From positions 25,891,386-25,955,385 of the forward strand of contig NC_092348.1 of NCBI RefSeq assembly GCF_963676685.1: DNA of 64,000 nucleotides. The letters are read 5' to 3'. The position numbers and the translations under genes are program-made. Below are positions 54,336-64,000 of this stretch, piece after piece; within the stretch, counting starts at the first letter, position 1, and every line of letters begins with the position of its first letter. The stretch is from Mytilus edulis (lineage: Eukaryota; Mollusca; Bivalvia; Mytilida; Mytilidae). The notes beneath the pieces are model-generated. The model had not been told where the DNA came from. It did not search any database and worked only from the letters and a program-made list of their open reading frames with translations.

Positions 54336-54963
54336 GCGAATCCAAAAGCCTTAGAAATCACCTAACAAGGTCATACTTAGGGAGCTACCATTTGATTTTT
54401 ATGGCGGGGGGATAGGATGAAAAATTTTGTCCAACTTTTTTTTTTAGTTGTAATCCCTGTCATGCCTTTTTATTTTTTACTCTATTCGGTCCTGCCTTTT
54501 TTTTTACTAGTTTATCCTGACTTTTTTTTACACAAATTGTCATCCTGCTTTTTTTTTTACCAAGTTGCTCATCCTGCCTTTTTTTTTACTCAAAACTCCT
54601 GTCCTGCCTATTTTTTTCAAATTTGACAGCGAATCCAAAAGCCTTAGAAATCACCTAACAAGGTCATACTTAGGGAGCTACCATTTGATTTTTATGGCGG
54701 GGGGATAGGATGAAAAATTTTGTCCTACTTTTTTTTTTAGTTGTAATCCCTGTCCTGCCTTTTTATTTTTTACTCTATTCGGTCCTGCCTTTTTTTTACT
54801 AGTTTATCCTGACTTTTTTTTACACAAATTGTCATCCTGCTTTTTTTTTTTTACCAAGTTGCTCATCCTGCCTTTTTTTTTACTCAAAACTCCTGTCCTG
54901 CCTATTTTTTTCAAATTTCATCCTAGCCCCCCCGCCCCCCATAAAATTCAAATGGTAGCTCCC
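54336..54963. mobile_element. Foldback MITE, AGGGAGCTACCATTTGA ends, body duplicated at 293 bp
   Basis: GCGAATCCAAAAGCCTTAGA recurs at 54336 and 54629, period 293. Each copy contains AGGGAGCTACCATTTGATTT, and only the second reaches the matching right end (AAATGGTAGCTCCCT, to about 54963). The body is a run of CCTGCC-T(n) units. Frames here are artefacts. Confidence 0.8.
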
Positions 54964-55034
54964 TTACCAGTGAATGGTCAATATACAAATTATTTAAAAT
55001 AAACGAAGATGCAGTATTAATTTTGTACAAACAT

Positions 55035-55040
55035 TTTATT
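55035..55040 (-). terminator. Polyadenylation signal of the somatomedin-B-like gene
   Basis: AATAAA on the minus strand (TTTATT on plus), about 106 bp past the stop codon of exon 3. Confidence 0.6.
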
Positions 55041-55145
55041 TTACTTCATTTAACCTTCACCTAGTAATTTACCAACTGAAACGTGATAATTATAGGCATA
55101 CACATTGTATGTTTGTTGGTGTGTGTGTTTGGGCGAGTTTTAGTT

Positions 55146-55559
55146 TTAAAGCAATTTGAAGACGAAAAGAATTAACAACAGTCTGCATGGTTTGTAAGAC
55201 AATGAAGTTGTGCTGCTGGTACCAGGTTCGTCTTTAACGTTTTGTTCCTGCTGATCAATAATGGAAATGTCAGTGATGTCATTTGTTGATACACCTTCCT
55301 TTTCTGGTTGTGTTACAAGTTCTGTTATCATTTCTAATGGGATGGATTCGTCTAAACATGTGACGTTGTCAATCAGTATAAATTGCCCCATGAAATCTTC
55401 AACCAATGTGCTGTCAATTCTAGTATTTTCACACGGAAATTCGTAGCCGTAGACAGATACCGAATGGATGTCTTTTGGCATTTTACCCAAATGAATAAGA
55501 GAATGCCAATTATTGAACTTAAAATTCTTGTCAGCTTCTGCTGTTTTGATTTTAATAAT
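55146..55559 (-). CDS. Exon 3 (last) of the somatomedin-B-like surface protein gene
   Basis: 137 codons plus stop. The acceptor is a pyrimidine-rich tract ending CCATTACAG, with AG complementary to 55560-55561. It joins exon 2 in phase 0, giving ...KTKDK then IIKIKTAEADKNFKF. The middle contains VYGYEFPCENT and IDNVTCLDES with two cysteines. The C-terminus is DEPGTSSTTS followed by SLSYKPCRLLLILFVFKLL: Ser/Thr residues and then a short hydrophobic end with no cytoplasmic tail, the layout of a GPI-attachment signal. A degenerate membrane anchor is the alternative. The longer open frame up to 55616 reads into the intron. Confidence 0.8.
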   Translation of the reverse strand: MIKIKTAEADKNFKFNNWHSLIHLGKMPKDIHSVSVYGYEFPCENTRIDSTLVEDFMGQFILIDNVTCLDESIPLEMITELVTQPEKEGVSTNDITDISIIDQQEQNVKDEPGTSSTTSLSYKPCRLLLILFVFKLL

Positions 55560-55879
55560 CTGTAATGGAAACAATTGAATATCACAAACTGTTCTTGTAC
55601 AGAGTTTTAAAAACAAATGGTGGTAACAAATACAATTGTTTTGCTAGTTGAAAGAACCTCTTACTAACACATATATATCACCCGTCGAAAGTGACAAGAT
55701 AGGGACAGACTAACTTGAGTATAATCCTTTTTTCGATATCGCCTAGTTATCTTTTATTATAGCATCCTTTAATACTTTAAATAAAAAAAAAAAATTTATT
55801 TGCTTTCTTACATATTTACTTTACAGTTATTTTAACATCCAAAGCTTATTCTGCCTCTTTTATTGTATTTTTTGGTAGA

Positions 55880-55946
55880 TACCATTTGATCTTTATGAGG
55901 TGCTAGGTTGAAATTTGAAAATCAAATGGTAGCTCCCTTATCTGCT
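55880..55946. repeat. Collapsed copy of the CCATTTGA foldback family
   Basis: GGTAGATACCATTTGATCTT at the left and AAATCAAATGGTAGCTCCCT at the right with almost no body, in intron 2 of the minus-strand gene. Confidence 0.6.
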
Positions 55947-56000
55947 GATCGAGATAAAAAAAAAGTTGACAATTTAGATTTATAGTTTAACAACGCCATA

Positions 56001-56183
56001 CTGTAAATTCAGAAATTTTTGCGTGCATTTATTATTGCGATTTTGCCATTTTAAATACGATTTTTATTTTTACGATTTTGAGAAAAATCCTGTTTATTTT
56101 ATACAAAGTATTTCAAAATGCGTGTTTAAATTATTGCGTTTACAACTGTGTCTCATTTTTCGCAATAATTTCTGAATTTACAG
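56001..56183. mobile_element. Short MITE with CTGTAAATTCAGAAATT ends, copy 3
   Basis: CTGTAAATTCAGAAATTTTT at the left and AATAATTTCTGAATTTACAG at the right, with TA on both sides. In intron 2 of the minus-strand gene. Confidence 0.75.
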
Positions 56184-56616
56184 TATTTTCCGGTGTCCAC
56201 CCTAACTATGATAAAGGACCAAACTTATCAGTAGTTGTCGTGTGTAATATTACTTTATTTTTTAATTGGAGAAATGAATGTTAATGGCAGATCATATTGT
56301 TTATGTATATTATATTCACAATTCTTATAGACGGGACGATTTAAACTTTGACATATTGTATGGATACATGTATATTGTTGCCGTCTCTGTGTTACCTACT
56401 AGAGATCTTTTTTGTTATTTTTGTCTTTGTTGTTGCTTTATCGTTGTTGTCTACCCCACAACTTCTTTAATTGATTACTCGGAAAACAGTCAAAATTGAA
56501 AGCACACATTCCAATAGTCATAATCTTTTATAGATCCGTAGAAAGTTTCCAAGTTTTACTTAAGATATTGCATTATCAAGATCCAAAACTAATCTTAAAA
56601 TTATACTTCAACTTAC

Positions 56617-56940
56617 CTTATCTTTCGTTTTGACTGTTATTTCCCATGTGACCTTAGCTAATAACTTCCTGTTCTCAATAAGCTTTTCGTAGGTCATTTT
56701 GTTGGTCAATCGTATGTCTATTGTCACCCATGACAGTCGCATATTTCCATTTTCCATCGTTGTTTGGTTGGCAGCATCCATCCACTCGACCACTGCTGAA
56801 TCTATTTGTAAGGAATGAACCCAAGCTTGTAAAATTTGGCGCCAAAGATCGGTTGACAGAGTGTCGTTTGCTATGAAAGAAACATCTAGCAATTGTGTGT
56901 AGTCATAATAAGCTTCCTCCAAATTACAAAATCCAGAGGT
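56617..56940 (-). CDS. Exon 2 of the somatomedin-B-like surface protein gene
   Basis: 324 bp, 108 codons, phase 0 at both ends. The acceptor is TTTGACAG (AG complementary to 56941-56942) and the exon starts ACC TCT GGA (TSGFCNLEEAYYDYTQLLD). The donor is GATAAG|GTAAGT, with GT complementary to 56615-56616. The sequence (WRQILQAWVHSLQIDSAVVE, LSWVTIDIRLTNKMTYEKLI, AKVTWEITVKTKDK) has no domain I can name. The internal ATG near 56922 is not a real start, because the reading frame continues cleanly to the splice acceptor. Confidence 0.8.
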
Positions 56941-56942
56941 CT

Positions 56943-57173
56943 GTCAAATATGTAATAAAAAAAGAAAATGTTATATATAACTTATGTTTTAATAATATCA
57001 TGTAGTAGTTACAAGTAATGATAAATTGTGTCGGATTTTAACTAAGAACTCAAGTCTAGAGGATATCAAAACCAATAAGAACAAAAATGGGGAAAAAACG
57101 GCTAAAGGGCATAACAGTATGAATTTTGAATAGTGAAAGCCAAAAAAATGGAGAATGATAAACAAAAAAATAT
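56943..57173. other. Intron 1 of the minus-strand gene, proximal part
   Basis: AT-rich intron sequence before the Penelope-like remnant. Confidence 0.5.
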
Positions 57174-58260
57174 GTGCAGAGAAAATGGCCTAAAGAAATT
57201 AAAAATACAGAATTCTTCGGAATTGCAATGGGGACTAACTGTGTATCACTTATTGCGGACCTGTTTCTGTATTGTTATGAGTTACAATTTATGACTAAAA
57301 AGAATGTGTCCCCAGTACACGGATGCCCTATCCGCATTATCATTTTCTATGTTCAGTGGACCGTGAAAATGGGATAAAATCTTAAATTTGGCATTAAATT
57401 AAAAAGATCATATCACAAAAACTTGTGTACTAAGATTTTAGTTTTTTGGACTTCAACTTCATGGAAAACTTCCTCGACCAAAAACTTAAACTTGAAGCGG
57501 GACAGACGGACGGACAAACGGACGAACAAACTGTACGACGAACGAACGGACGGACAGACCAGAAAACATAATGCCCATAAATGGTGCATAAAAATTAGCA
57601 AAGACCCATCGAAACAACATCTGATACAAATATTTGATAATACTTTTAGATATTGGATGATATATACATTGGCTCTCAACAATGACGACTTCAATATGTA
57701 CACGAAAGAGATTTATCATGTTGAACTTAGTATATACTTTAAATAAAGCCAATACTAACAATGAACACTGTCCCTTTCTGGATTTTGATATCTATATCAT
57801 TAACGGGAAGCATAATACCAAAATTTATGATAAAAGAAGTGATTTTTCATTTCCTATTGTTAATTATCCATTTAAGATGGTTCTCTTAAAACCATCTTAT
57901 GATGTTTATACATATCAACTTGTTCGATTAGCTCGTGTGTGTGTAACAATATATTAGATTTTAACGAAAGAGATATATGTATTACTGAAGAATTATTACA
58001 CCAGGGTTTTCAATATCACAAACTAGTCAAAACATTTGATAAATGTTATTCTCGTTACAAGGACATCATTCCTAAATATAAATCAAAATTGTGACATCTT
58101 ATACGTTCATGTATTTCACATCCAATCTTTAATGGTAATATTCTTAACAAAGCACAAAAATGTCGTCATTCACCTCAACAGCTAACAAATCTTCTTTAAA
58201 CAGACTTATCAAGAAGGGATATAGTTACTGTTATCAGGTAGTTAAAGATGGCATATTTTG
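57174..58260 (+). pseudogene. Second Penelope-like element remnant, in intron 1, antisense to the host gene
   Basis: 57174-57303 reads GIAMGTNCVSLIADLFLYCY, the conserved RT motif of Penelope-like elements. 57590-57745 continues SKDPSKQHLIQIFDNTFRY and ALNNDDFNMYTKEIYHVELS. 57740-57957 gives FLDFDIYIINGKHNTKIYDK, RSDFSFPIVNYPF and YTYQLVRLARVC. 57958-58200 continues in other frames. The YxDD active-site box after FRY is destroyed by small indels (the frame reads WMIYT). A small transposon (57304-57590) interrupts the frame. The sequence belongs to a different subfamily from the copy at 45900-47520. Confidence 0.82.
57304..57590 (-). mobile_element. Small transposon with AGAATGTGTCC end, copy 1, inside the Penelope remnant
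   Basis: The left end AGAATGTGTCCCCAGTACAC and the body (CGGATGCCC, then CTTCAACTTCATGG, then a CGGACGGACAAACGGACGAA microsatellite, then CAGAAAACATAATGCCC) are the inverse of 58674-58945. TAAAA occurs on both sides and may be the target duplication. Confidence 0.7.
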
Positions 58261-58673
58261 GCTTCGTATTTATTGACTTATAAGGGTATTTGCATCGTGA
58301 ATAAACACATTTATTCTGAAACTAGTTGTTGGCTTGATGCGTGTAATATATGTTCTTCGCATATATTTTATGATGGTATGATACTAAACCCTTAACAGGA
58401 GGTGTTGTGCTTGATATTCATACATGATTAAGACATAGCATTTCAATCAGCTCAAACTTGTTGTCGTTTGTTTCTTGGTATAATATTTGAATTTCGTTCA
58501 TTATTTTGTACATACACTAGGCCGTTAGGTTTCTCGTTTGAATTTTGTTCGTTTTTCATTTCTTGGCTTTTTAGAGCCGACAATGACAGGAACATATATA
58601 TATTGATTAGATATACTGTTCCCACCTATGCAGTATGGGTCTTGTTCATTTTTAAAGAAGCAGAATCATTTGT

Positions 58674-58945
58674 ATGCCCCACCTACGATAGTAGAGGGGC
58701 ATTATGTTTTCTGGTCTGTGCGTCCGTCCGTCCTTCCGTCCGTTCGTTCAGGTTAAAGTTTTTGGTCAAGGTAGTTTTTGATGAAGTTGAAGTCCATTCA
58801 ACTTCAAACTTAGTACACATGTTCCCTATGATATGATCTTTCTACTTTAATTGCCAAATTAGACTTTTGACCCCAATTTCACGACCACTGAACATAGAAA
58901 ATGATAATGCGAGTGGGGCATCCGTGTACTATGGACACATTCTTG
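58674..58945 (+). mobile_element. Small transposon with AGAATGTGTCC end, copy 2
   Basis: TGCCCCACCTACGATAGTAG, then GGGGCATTATGTTTTCTGGT, the CGTCCGTCCG microsatellite, GGCATCCGTGTACTATGGAC and ACATTCTT. Opposite orientation to copy 1, 1.1 kb away, in the same intron. Confidence 0.75.
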
Positions 58946-59039
58946 TTTTTTTTTTTTTTATTAAAGTCTCGGATAATGTCACTTAATGTTATACCACCTT
59001 TTTCAAATGATTTTCAAAAATATAAAAAAACACACTTAC

Positions 59040-60179
59040 CTCATTCAAACATAACTTGTCAGTTGAGCTATTTTCAGTAAAATTAACTAACAGTTTAAGA
59101 GTGCTATAACTTAGGATTGGAAGTAAACCTATATTGTCAATAAATCGTGTGCCATAGCAAACAGGTCTATCATCTATATCCATATCTGCCTGCGGTATGC
59201 AATAATAATTCTTGTAAAGTTTCCATCCTAAAATTAGAACTGGATTGATACTGTAGTTATGACAACCCGGTAAAGACGATACCTCTAGCGAAGATACGCA
59301 ATAACGCAAATCTGACAACGACAGAGACAGCGCATACTCACGACTAACAGATGGACTGTCTAATAAGAGGGATACCCTTTCGGTAGGCGTCATGCCATTC
59401 ATTTGGTCGATTAGTCCAATAAGAATGCTGGTAAACAACATTGGTGACATATTAAATTTCTTCTGACCGTTGCATTGTCCGCAGTATTTATTACTATAAA
59501 CTCGTCCTTGATGGTCATAAACCCATGGTCCAACTTCCTTGATATCTTCCATTTGGCATAATAAATCTAAATCCGGTGTTACTGTTAGGTCTCTGTCAGG
59601 ACATGTTGATATTACTTGTATACCTTCGTCCGACTTATCAGAGCTTATTTGTTTGCATTCGTACAGACTACGATCAAGGGTCTCTGATTGGTTGCTTTGT
59701 TTTTTAGGGTAACAACAGTCGTTGAAGATATGACAGGCTTCATCACATCGACAGTACTTAGTATTTATTGATTCCAAAAATTGACAAGTGGCATACGTCT
59801 TACAAGGATCGTTGGTAAACATGTCATATTGTTTCATTGTACAATTAACAATATCCGTTGTCAATAAACCACCGTTGTCAACTGTGTTATCATGTGTGAT
59901 ACTTTCTGGCGGTTCCATTGGTCTGTCATCTACAATACTCAAGCCGAGAATGTTATCTAACATATCCGAAAACTCGACAGGTACGGCACCAGTTGCACTG
60001 TTTTTGTCAGGTGGATTTATTTCTTGCATAGTTGTGGTATGTTGCTCGTATTCAGTAACGTCTGGTGTTTTAGCGGTATTTGGAATTTGATAACCTCCAA
60101 GCCATAGTCCAGCATTGACAAATAGAATTCTTAATATAAGATTGAACAGAAAAAAATTTAACGACAGCTGTCTGTCCAT
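59040..60179 (-). CDS. Exon 1 of a secreted/surface protein with a somatomedin-B-like cysteine motif
   Basis: 380 codons from ATG at 60179 to the phase-0 donor GAG|GTAAGT (GT complementary to 59038-59039). Residues 1-24 are a signal peptide (FFLFNLILRILFVNAG). Cysteines 126, 132, 143, 145, 149, 155, 156 and 175 give C-x5-C-x10-C-x-C-x3-C-x5-C-C...C, the somatomedin-B pattern (YCRCDEACHIFNDCCY). YSNKYCGQCNG (227-237) resembles the segment that follows SMB-like domains in mollusc and annelid receptor ectodomains. Several N-glycosylation sites are present (for example NCT, NQS, NYS, NFT, NSS). With exons 2 and 3 the protein is ~625 residues. No seven-helix domain is found, so it is a secreted or lipid-anchored ectodomain, or a truncated relative of such a receptor. 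The ligand is unknown. Confidence 0.85.
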
Positions 60180-60455
60180 TTTTAAAGCGAAAGTTCATTA
60201 GATATTTTACCACCGTTTATATATTGCTGTTTTTTTTTTATTAATTTGATATCTTCGATTCTATCAGATGTTTTCATTTTTGAAATGTATACTTATTTTC
60301 ATTACTGACCAGTAACAATATATTCTCAATGAAAAGCATTTGTAATTGACGGACCGGTCGTCTTTCGTCTACTTATGTCACTATCTAAATCTGAAGCGTC
60401 TATGTTACGTTCATCAATCTATTTATTAAAACAAGATACTGCAATAAATGAAACC
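60180..60455. other. Upstream region of the minus-strand gene
   Basis: Presumed promoter side. AT-rich with no clear TATA box or initiator. Confidence 0.35.
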
Positions 60456-60607
60456 AGGGGCGGATCGAGCCATTTTTAAAAAGGGGGGTTCAAAACCCAG
60501 GATAAAAGGGGGGTTCCAACTATATATGTCCCCATTCAAATGCATTGATCGTCCAAAAAAAGTGGGATTCCAACCTCGGGACTCTCTCCCCCTGGACCCG
60601 GCACTGG
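60456..60607. mobile_element. Small foldback repeat, CAGGGGCGGATCGAGCC end
   Basis: CCAGGGGCGGATCGAGCC at the left and GGACCCGGCACTGG at the right. The inner phrases AAAGGGGGGTTCCAACTATA and AAATGCATTGATCGTCC recur at 38310-38410 and, inverted, at 29290-29450. Confidence 0.65.
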
Positions 60608-61180
60608 AAACATACATGTCCTAAGGGGTAATTTGTATAACCATACGAAACAAGACAAAGTTTTTTTGTATATCAAATTAACGAAGGTTTTATTGTTACC
60701 AAATGTCAACGGACTGAGTTGAAGGTATTAAACTCACTAACGGTCATTTTATTTTTAATATTACGAAAATATGTTATAATTTTTAATCTCTGCTTAGGAA
60801 ATTGTTTCCAAATGAAACTCGGAAAAGTAACAAAAACCCGAAAATTTCAGGAAATGCCTAAAATGTCTACCCCATTTATCTTAAAAAGTAGCACATGTAG
60901 GTGTATTTTTTTACTACATGTTTAATTTTACTTAGTGAAAAATAGCTTAAATGCAAACAGTTTTGTTTCAGCGGTGATGTTTTGACGATATCAAGTCGTA
61001 CTTTGACCTATAATGGTTTACTTTTAAAAATTGTTACTTGGGTTGAGAGTTGTCTCATTGGCACTCATACCACATCTTTCTATATATGTTTGTTGATAAA
61101 TATTCCGTATCAACTTCACAAATAAAACATGATCGTATCTTTCAATGAACTTTTAGAAACAGGACGAGACTCTCTTTGAA
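60608..61180. other. Intergenic sequence with a dispersed repeat C fragment
   Basis: 60985-61085 matches repeat C at 51490-51600 and 52420-52520 ('GACCTATAATGGTTTACTTT', 'GAGAGTTGTCTCATTGGCAC'). Nothing else recognised. Confidence 0.5.
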
Positions 61181-61490
61181 ATGTGCGCACTGTCGAACCC
61201 TTCTTCGTCTGAAAAAGATTAATTATGTGCGCACTGTCGAACCCTTCTTCGTCTGAAAAAGATTAATCATGTGCGCACTGTTGAACTTTTCTTCTTCGTC
61301 TGAAAAGATTCAGAACGTAATTACTGTTGAACTTTTCTTCTTCGTTTGAAAAGATTCAGAACGTAACTACTGTTGAATCCTGTTCTTCATATAACTTATT
61401 CAGATTAAATACATACCTCATGTAATCACTGTTAAACCCTTCTTCGTCTAAAAACATTTTAAAATGTACTCACTGTAGAACCCTGTGTCT
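61181..61490 (+). repeat. 44-bp minisatellite decaying to the right
   Basis: ATGTGCGCACTGTCGAACCC begins units at 61181, 61225 and 61269 (exact 44-bp period), followed by progressively diverged units with 'ACTGTTGAACTTTTCTTCTT' up to about 61490. Confidence 0.8.
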
Positions 61491-61519
61491 TCCTTAACAG
61501 ACGAAAGAGGATCAAAGAG

Positions 61520-61965
61520 GTCCTCTCTGGTTAAACAGATAAATTTAGACCATGACATATTGAATGAACTCATTGGAACGATTTAAACCTAATTTTGTCC
61601 TTGTAATATTATATGGACCCTTGTGACGACTTGAACCTTGGTAACTGTTGCCTTTATTTACGTAGTATATGGACCCCTTGTGACGATTTAGACCTTGACA
61701 TCTTATATGGACATCTTTAAACGAATTGGACCTTTACATAAATTGTCCTCAAAAGTGAAAGAAGTACTCTTTGGTTCAACAGATAAATTTAGACTTATTG
61801 AATGGACATTTTTGGACGATTTAAACCTAGCAATTTTATTTGGACCCTTGTGACGAATTAAACCTTTACATAGCATATGGACATCTTGTGACGATTTAGA
61901 CCTTGACATATATTGTCTGGACATTTTACAACGAATTGGACCTTTACATAAATCTTCCTCAAGGT
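61520..61965 (+). repeat. Degenerate tandem repeat, TATGGACCCTTGTGACGATT type
   Basis: Alternating phrases 'TATGGACCCTTGTGACGA', 'TTTAGACCTTGACAT' and 'GAATTGGACCTTTACATAAA' recur about every 40-50 bp; a ~200-bp higher-order repeat is suggested by 'AACAGATAAATTTAGAC' at 61536 and 61779. Confidence 0.7.
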
Positions 61966-64000
61966 GTCAATAAAATATAACAAGTGTTAATTACCTATTC
62001 ACTGTTAACCCCAACCTTTTTAAGTCATACTAAGGACATTTTTATCTTTTAATCGTGCTGCTTTTCCCATGTGAAACTGGAATATCCACAAAAATCAGGA
62101 AAAGCAATTATTGCTTTTCATATTAAATGTTTATATATATATATATATATATTTATTAATAGTATCGGAAGCACATGTCTGTGTTTGTTTATGTTCAACA
62201 CGTGTTGATGAGCACATGGTTGCATACCTGGTTTGTTATTGTATGATTTGATTGGCTTTTGTTTGTCGCAATGCAGGTATCCTACCCGTTTGTACGAGGG
62301 TAGGATCGTGATTCTCGTGCAGAATCTCATTATAAATAATAGATATTTTTATAACTAGTTATTCGACGTTCTGTCTTTCAGAGTAGCATACCTCCGTTTC
62401 GTTAAACATATTCCCCACCCCAACCCACTCATTTGATAGATTTGAGTTAGACAGTTTAATGATGTGACAAGATAAATTGTAATAATAATGTATTTATTGT
62501 CTTTTGTAGATTGTTGTTGATTTTGATTTTTAGTGGGATGGAGTCCCGATACGGACTTTTGTTGTATTGAGGAAACTTGTGTGATTTTCTTGGATGAGTT
62601 ATTAGATGCAGATGGACGTTTGAATGAATATTGAAATATGATTATATGAAATGGTTTTAATGTTTGAAGAAAAAATAAAGTATTAAAGTGTGCTACTCAC
62701 AAGGAGAGCTCATTCCTATAGTATACATGTGTTGAGTTTTATTGACTAAATAATTTATGTTCGTTTAAGCTTGGCGAATTAGAATATAAATATATATATA
62801 CGTATACAATGATCCTTTAGAACTAAAAATTAGCGAATTCTTTATTCCGTTTGATTCCCTCATAACAATTCCTAATCAAGTTCTGTAACATGCAATACGC
62901 AATGCTGTACGCAATGTTTTATATATGATCTTATATGTATATTGGAATGTATAGAATGTATAATGTTATACAAGTGCAGACAAGTAGTGGTACTATAATA
63001 AAATATTGAATCTTAATCTGCAATTAGTTTGGTTTTCTTTAAATACGTTTCTTGTCATCAACAATCATTGACACAAAACAGACGTTACAACAAATGGAAG
63101 TTTTTAACTACCTTGAATGGCTAAACAGTCCTTGCACGGCCAGTAAAAAACGTTATGCTTATATATATATATGTGTGTCGTATATATCAAAAAGAGGGGG
63201 AATCACAAGTTTTATATTTAAATTGGCAAACGAATGCATTTTTTAGAAGGCGAAAAACATGGAAATTTGAAATCAAACGCAAAGTATATTCATAAAGTTG
63301 ACAAATATAGTGATGATATCGATGTCAAAAATAATTAGTAAATCTCATAACTCGTTAATTTAGAAAATAAATACCAGAACAAATAACCAAACTAATTAGT
63401 TAGGGAAATGAGTTTTGATATTTAATACTAGAACACACCCGTGATATCGCGGGTCCGTGACTGAATTAAAGTATATAACTATGCGTAAGCCTTATTTTAG
63501 TATTGGTATTGTCATCTGATAAAGTCGTGCCGATTATAAGATACACAGTTTTCTCTGCTTTCAAATCTTTCTGTTTGAACCCGTCGACCTGGAACTTTTT
63601 AATTATTGGTAATATTCAGGTCCTGGAATTGAGTATTTTTTAATCAACAGCATATTGTCCAATAAAGTTCAAATCTTTGGTTCGCTGTTTTACGTCATGC
63701 CCGCTAACAAATTGAAAACTGTACCTATACGCCTTAGTCAAAATTTTTAGTATTCGTATTGTTATCTTAGAAAGTCTTACTAATTAAAAAACTACAAAAG
63801 GGAACAATTTGACAATGATTGAATTTAGTTGTGTCGACTTTGTGATTATGACCCGTGTATATAGTAAAATCAAATACACCATTTGGTGGTGCGCCTGTTA
63901 GATGTGGAACATACAGATAAGGTAAGTACAGGTGAATATACTATTGGTATCGGTACCGGATTCGACCCGGAACTTGTTAATTATTGGCAATATTAATTAT
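61966..64000. other. Intergenic sequence to the end of the window
   Basis: (TA)n near 62132-62152; a small hairpin TATCCTACCCG...GGGTAGGAT near 62278-62308; at 63090-63150 a dispersed repeat shared with 34045-34115; from 63430 a repeat beginning ACACCCGTGATATCGCGGGT that may continue past the window. No gene recognised. Confidence 0.4.

Overview
This is eukaryotic DNA, almost certainly from a bivalve mollusc and most likely a Mytilus-like marine mussel. The basis is an AT-rich, intron-bearing sequence crowded with dispersed repeats that I recognise from mussel genomic DNA (the unit ending in a poly-A-like run and 'GGCGGGGTTAAACATG'), Penelope-like and BEL/Pao retroelements, and many short inverted-repeat elements. 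The species call rests on memory, not on a search.

Three genes look real. (1) 10344-14609 (+) is a single coding exon for a 1421-residue protein with 19 C2H2 zinc fingers; its long N-terminal half holds a ~50-residue repeat and a 9-residue acidic repeat that resembles SUMO-interacting motifs. (2) 47718-49055 (+) is a single coding exon for a 445-residue, 15-finger C2H2 protein; its last 11 fingers align in register with fingers 3-13 of gene 1, so the two are paralogues. (3) 60179 down to 55146 (-) is a three-exon gene with clean phase-0 GT/AG junctions; it encodes a secreted or surface protein of about 625 residues with a signal peptide, a somatomedin-B-like cysteine motif and a hydrophobic C-terminal tail.

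The rest is repeats and transposon remains. From left to right: an internally inverted BEL/Pao retrotransposon (1-2660); LINE fragments, one next to a TTAA-flanked element (2658-5486); zinc-finger gene 1; a nested inverted-repeat element carrying a 1407-bp unit in 2.5 near-identical copies (16337-20402); a very large element (23731-42161); a decayed Penelope-like element (about 45900-47500); zinc-finger gene 2; a cluster of elements built from an ~11-bp GATCGTAGTAA-like repeat (50311-53465); foldback elements; and the three-exon gene, whose first intron holds a second Penelope-like remnant and two copies of a small transposon.

The most striking observation is the 18.4-kb segment 23731-42161. 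Its ends are long inverted repeats of about 500 bp, nearly identical in the outer 176 bp, each carrying 16-18 copies of the 12-bp palindrome TTCCCATGGGAA at a 21-bp period. The segment splits one dispersed-repeat copy exactly, leaving its two halves collinear and bracketed by a 4-bp TTTG duplication. I read it as a single giant, apparently non-coding transposon with nested passengers. The two zinc-finger paralogues lie on either side of it, so much of the distance between them is probably later insertion.
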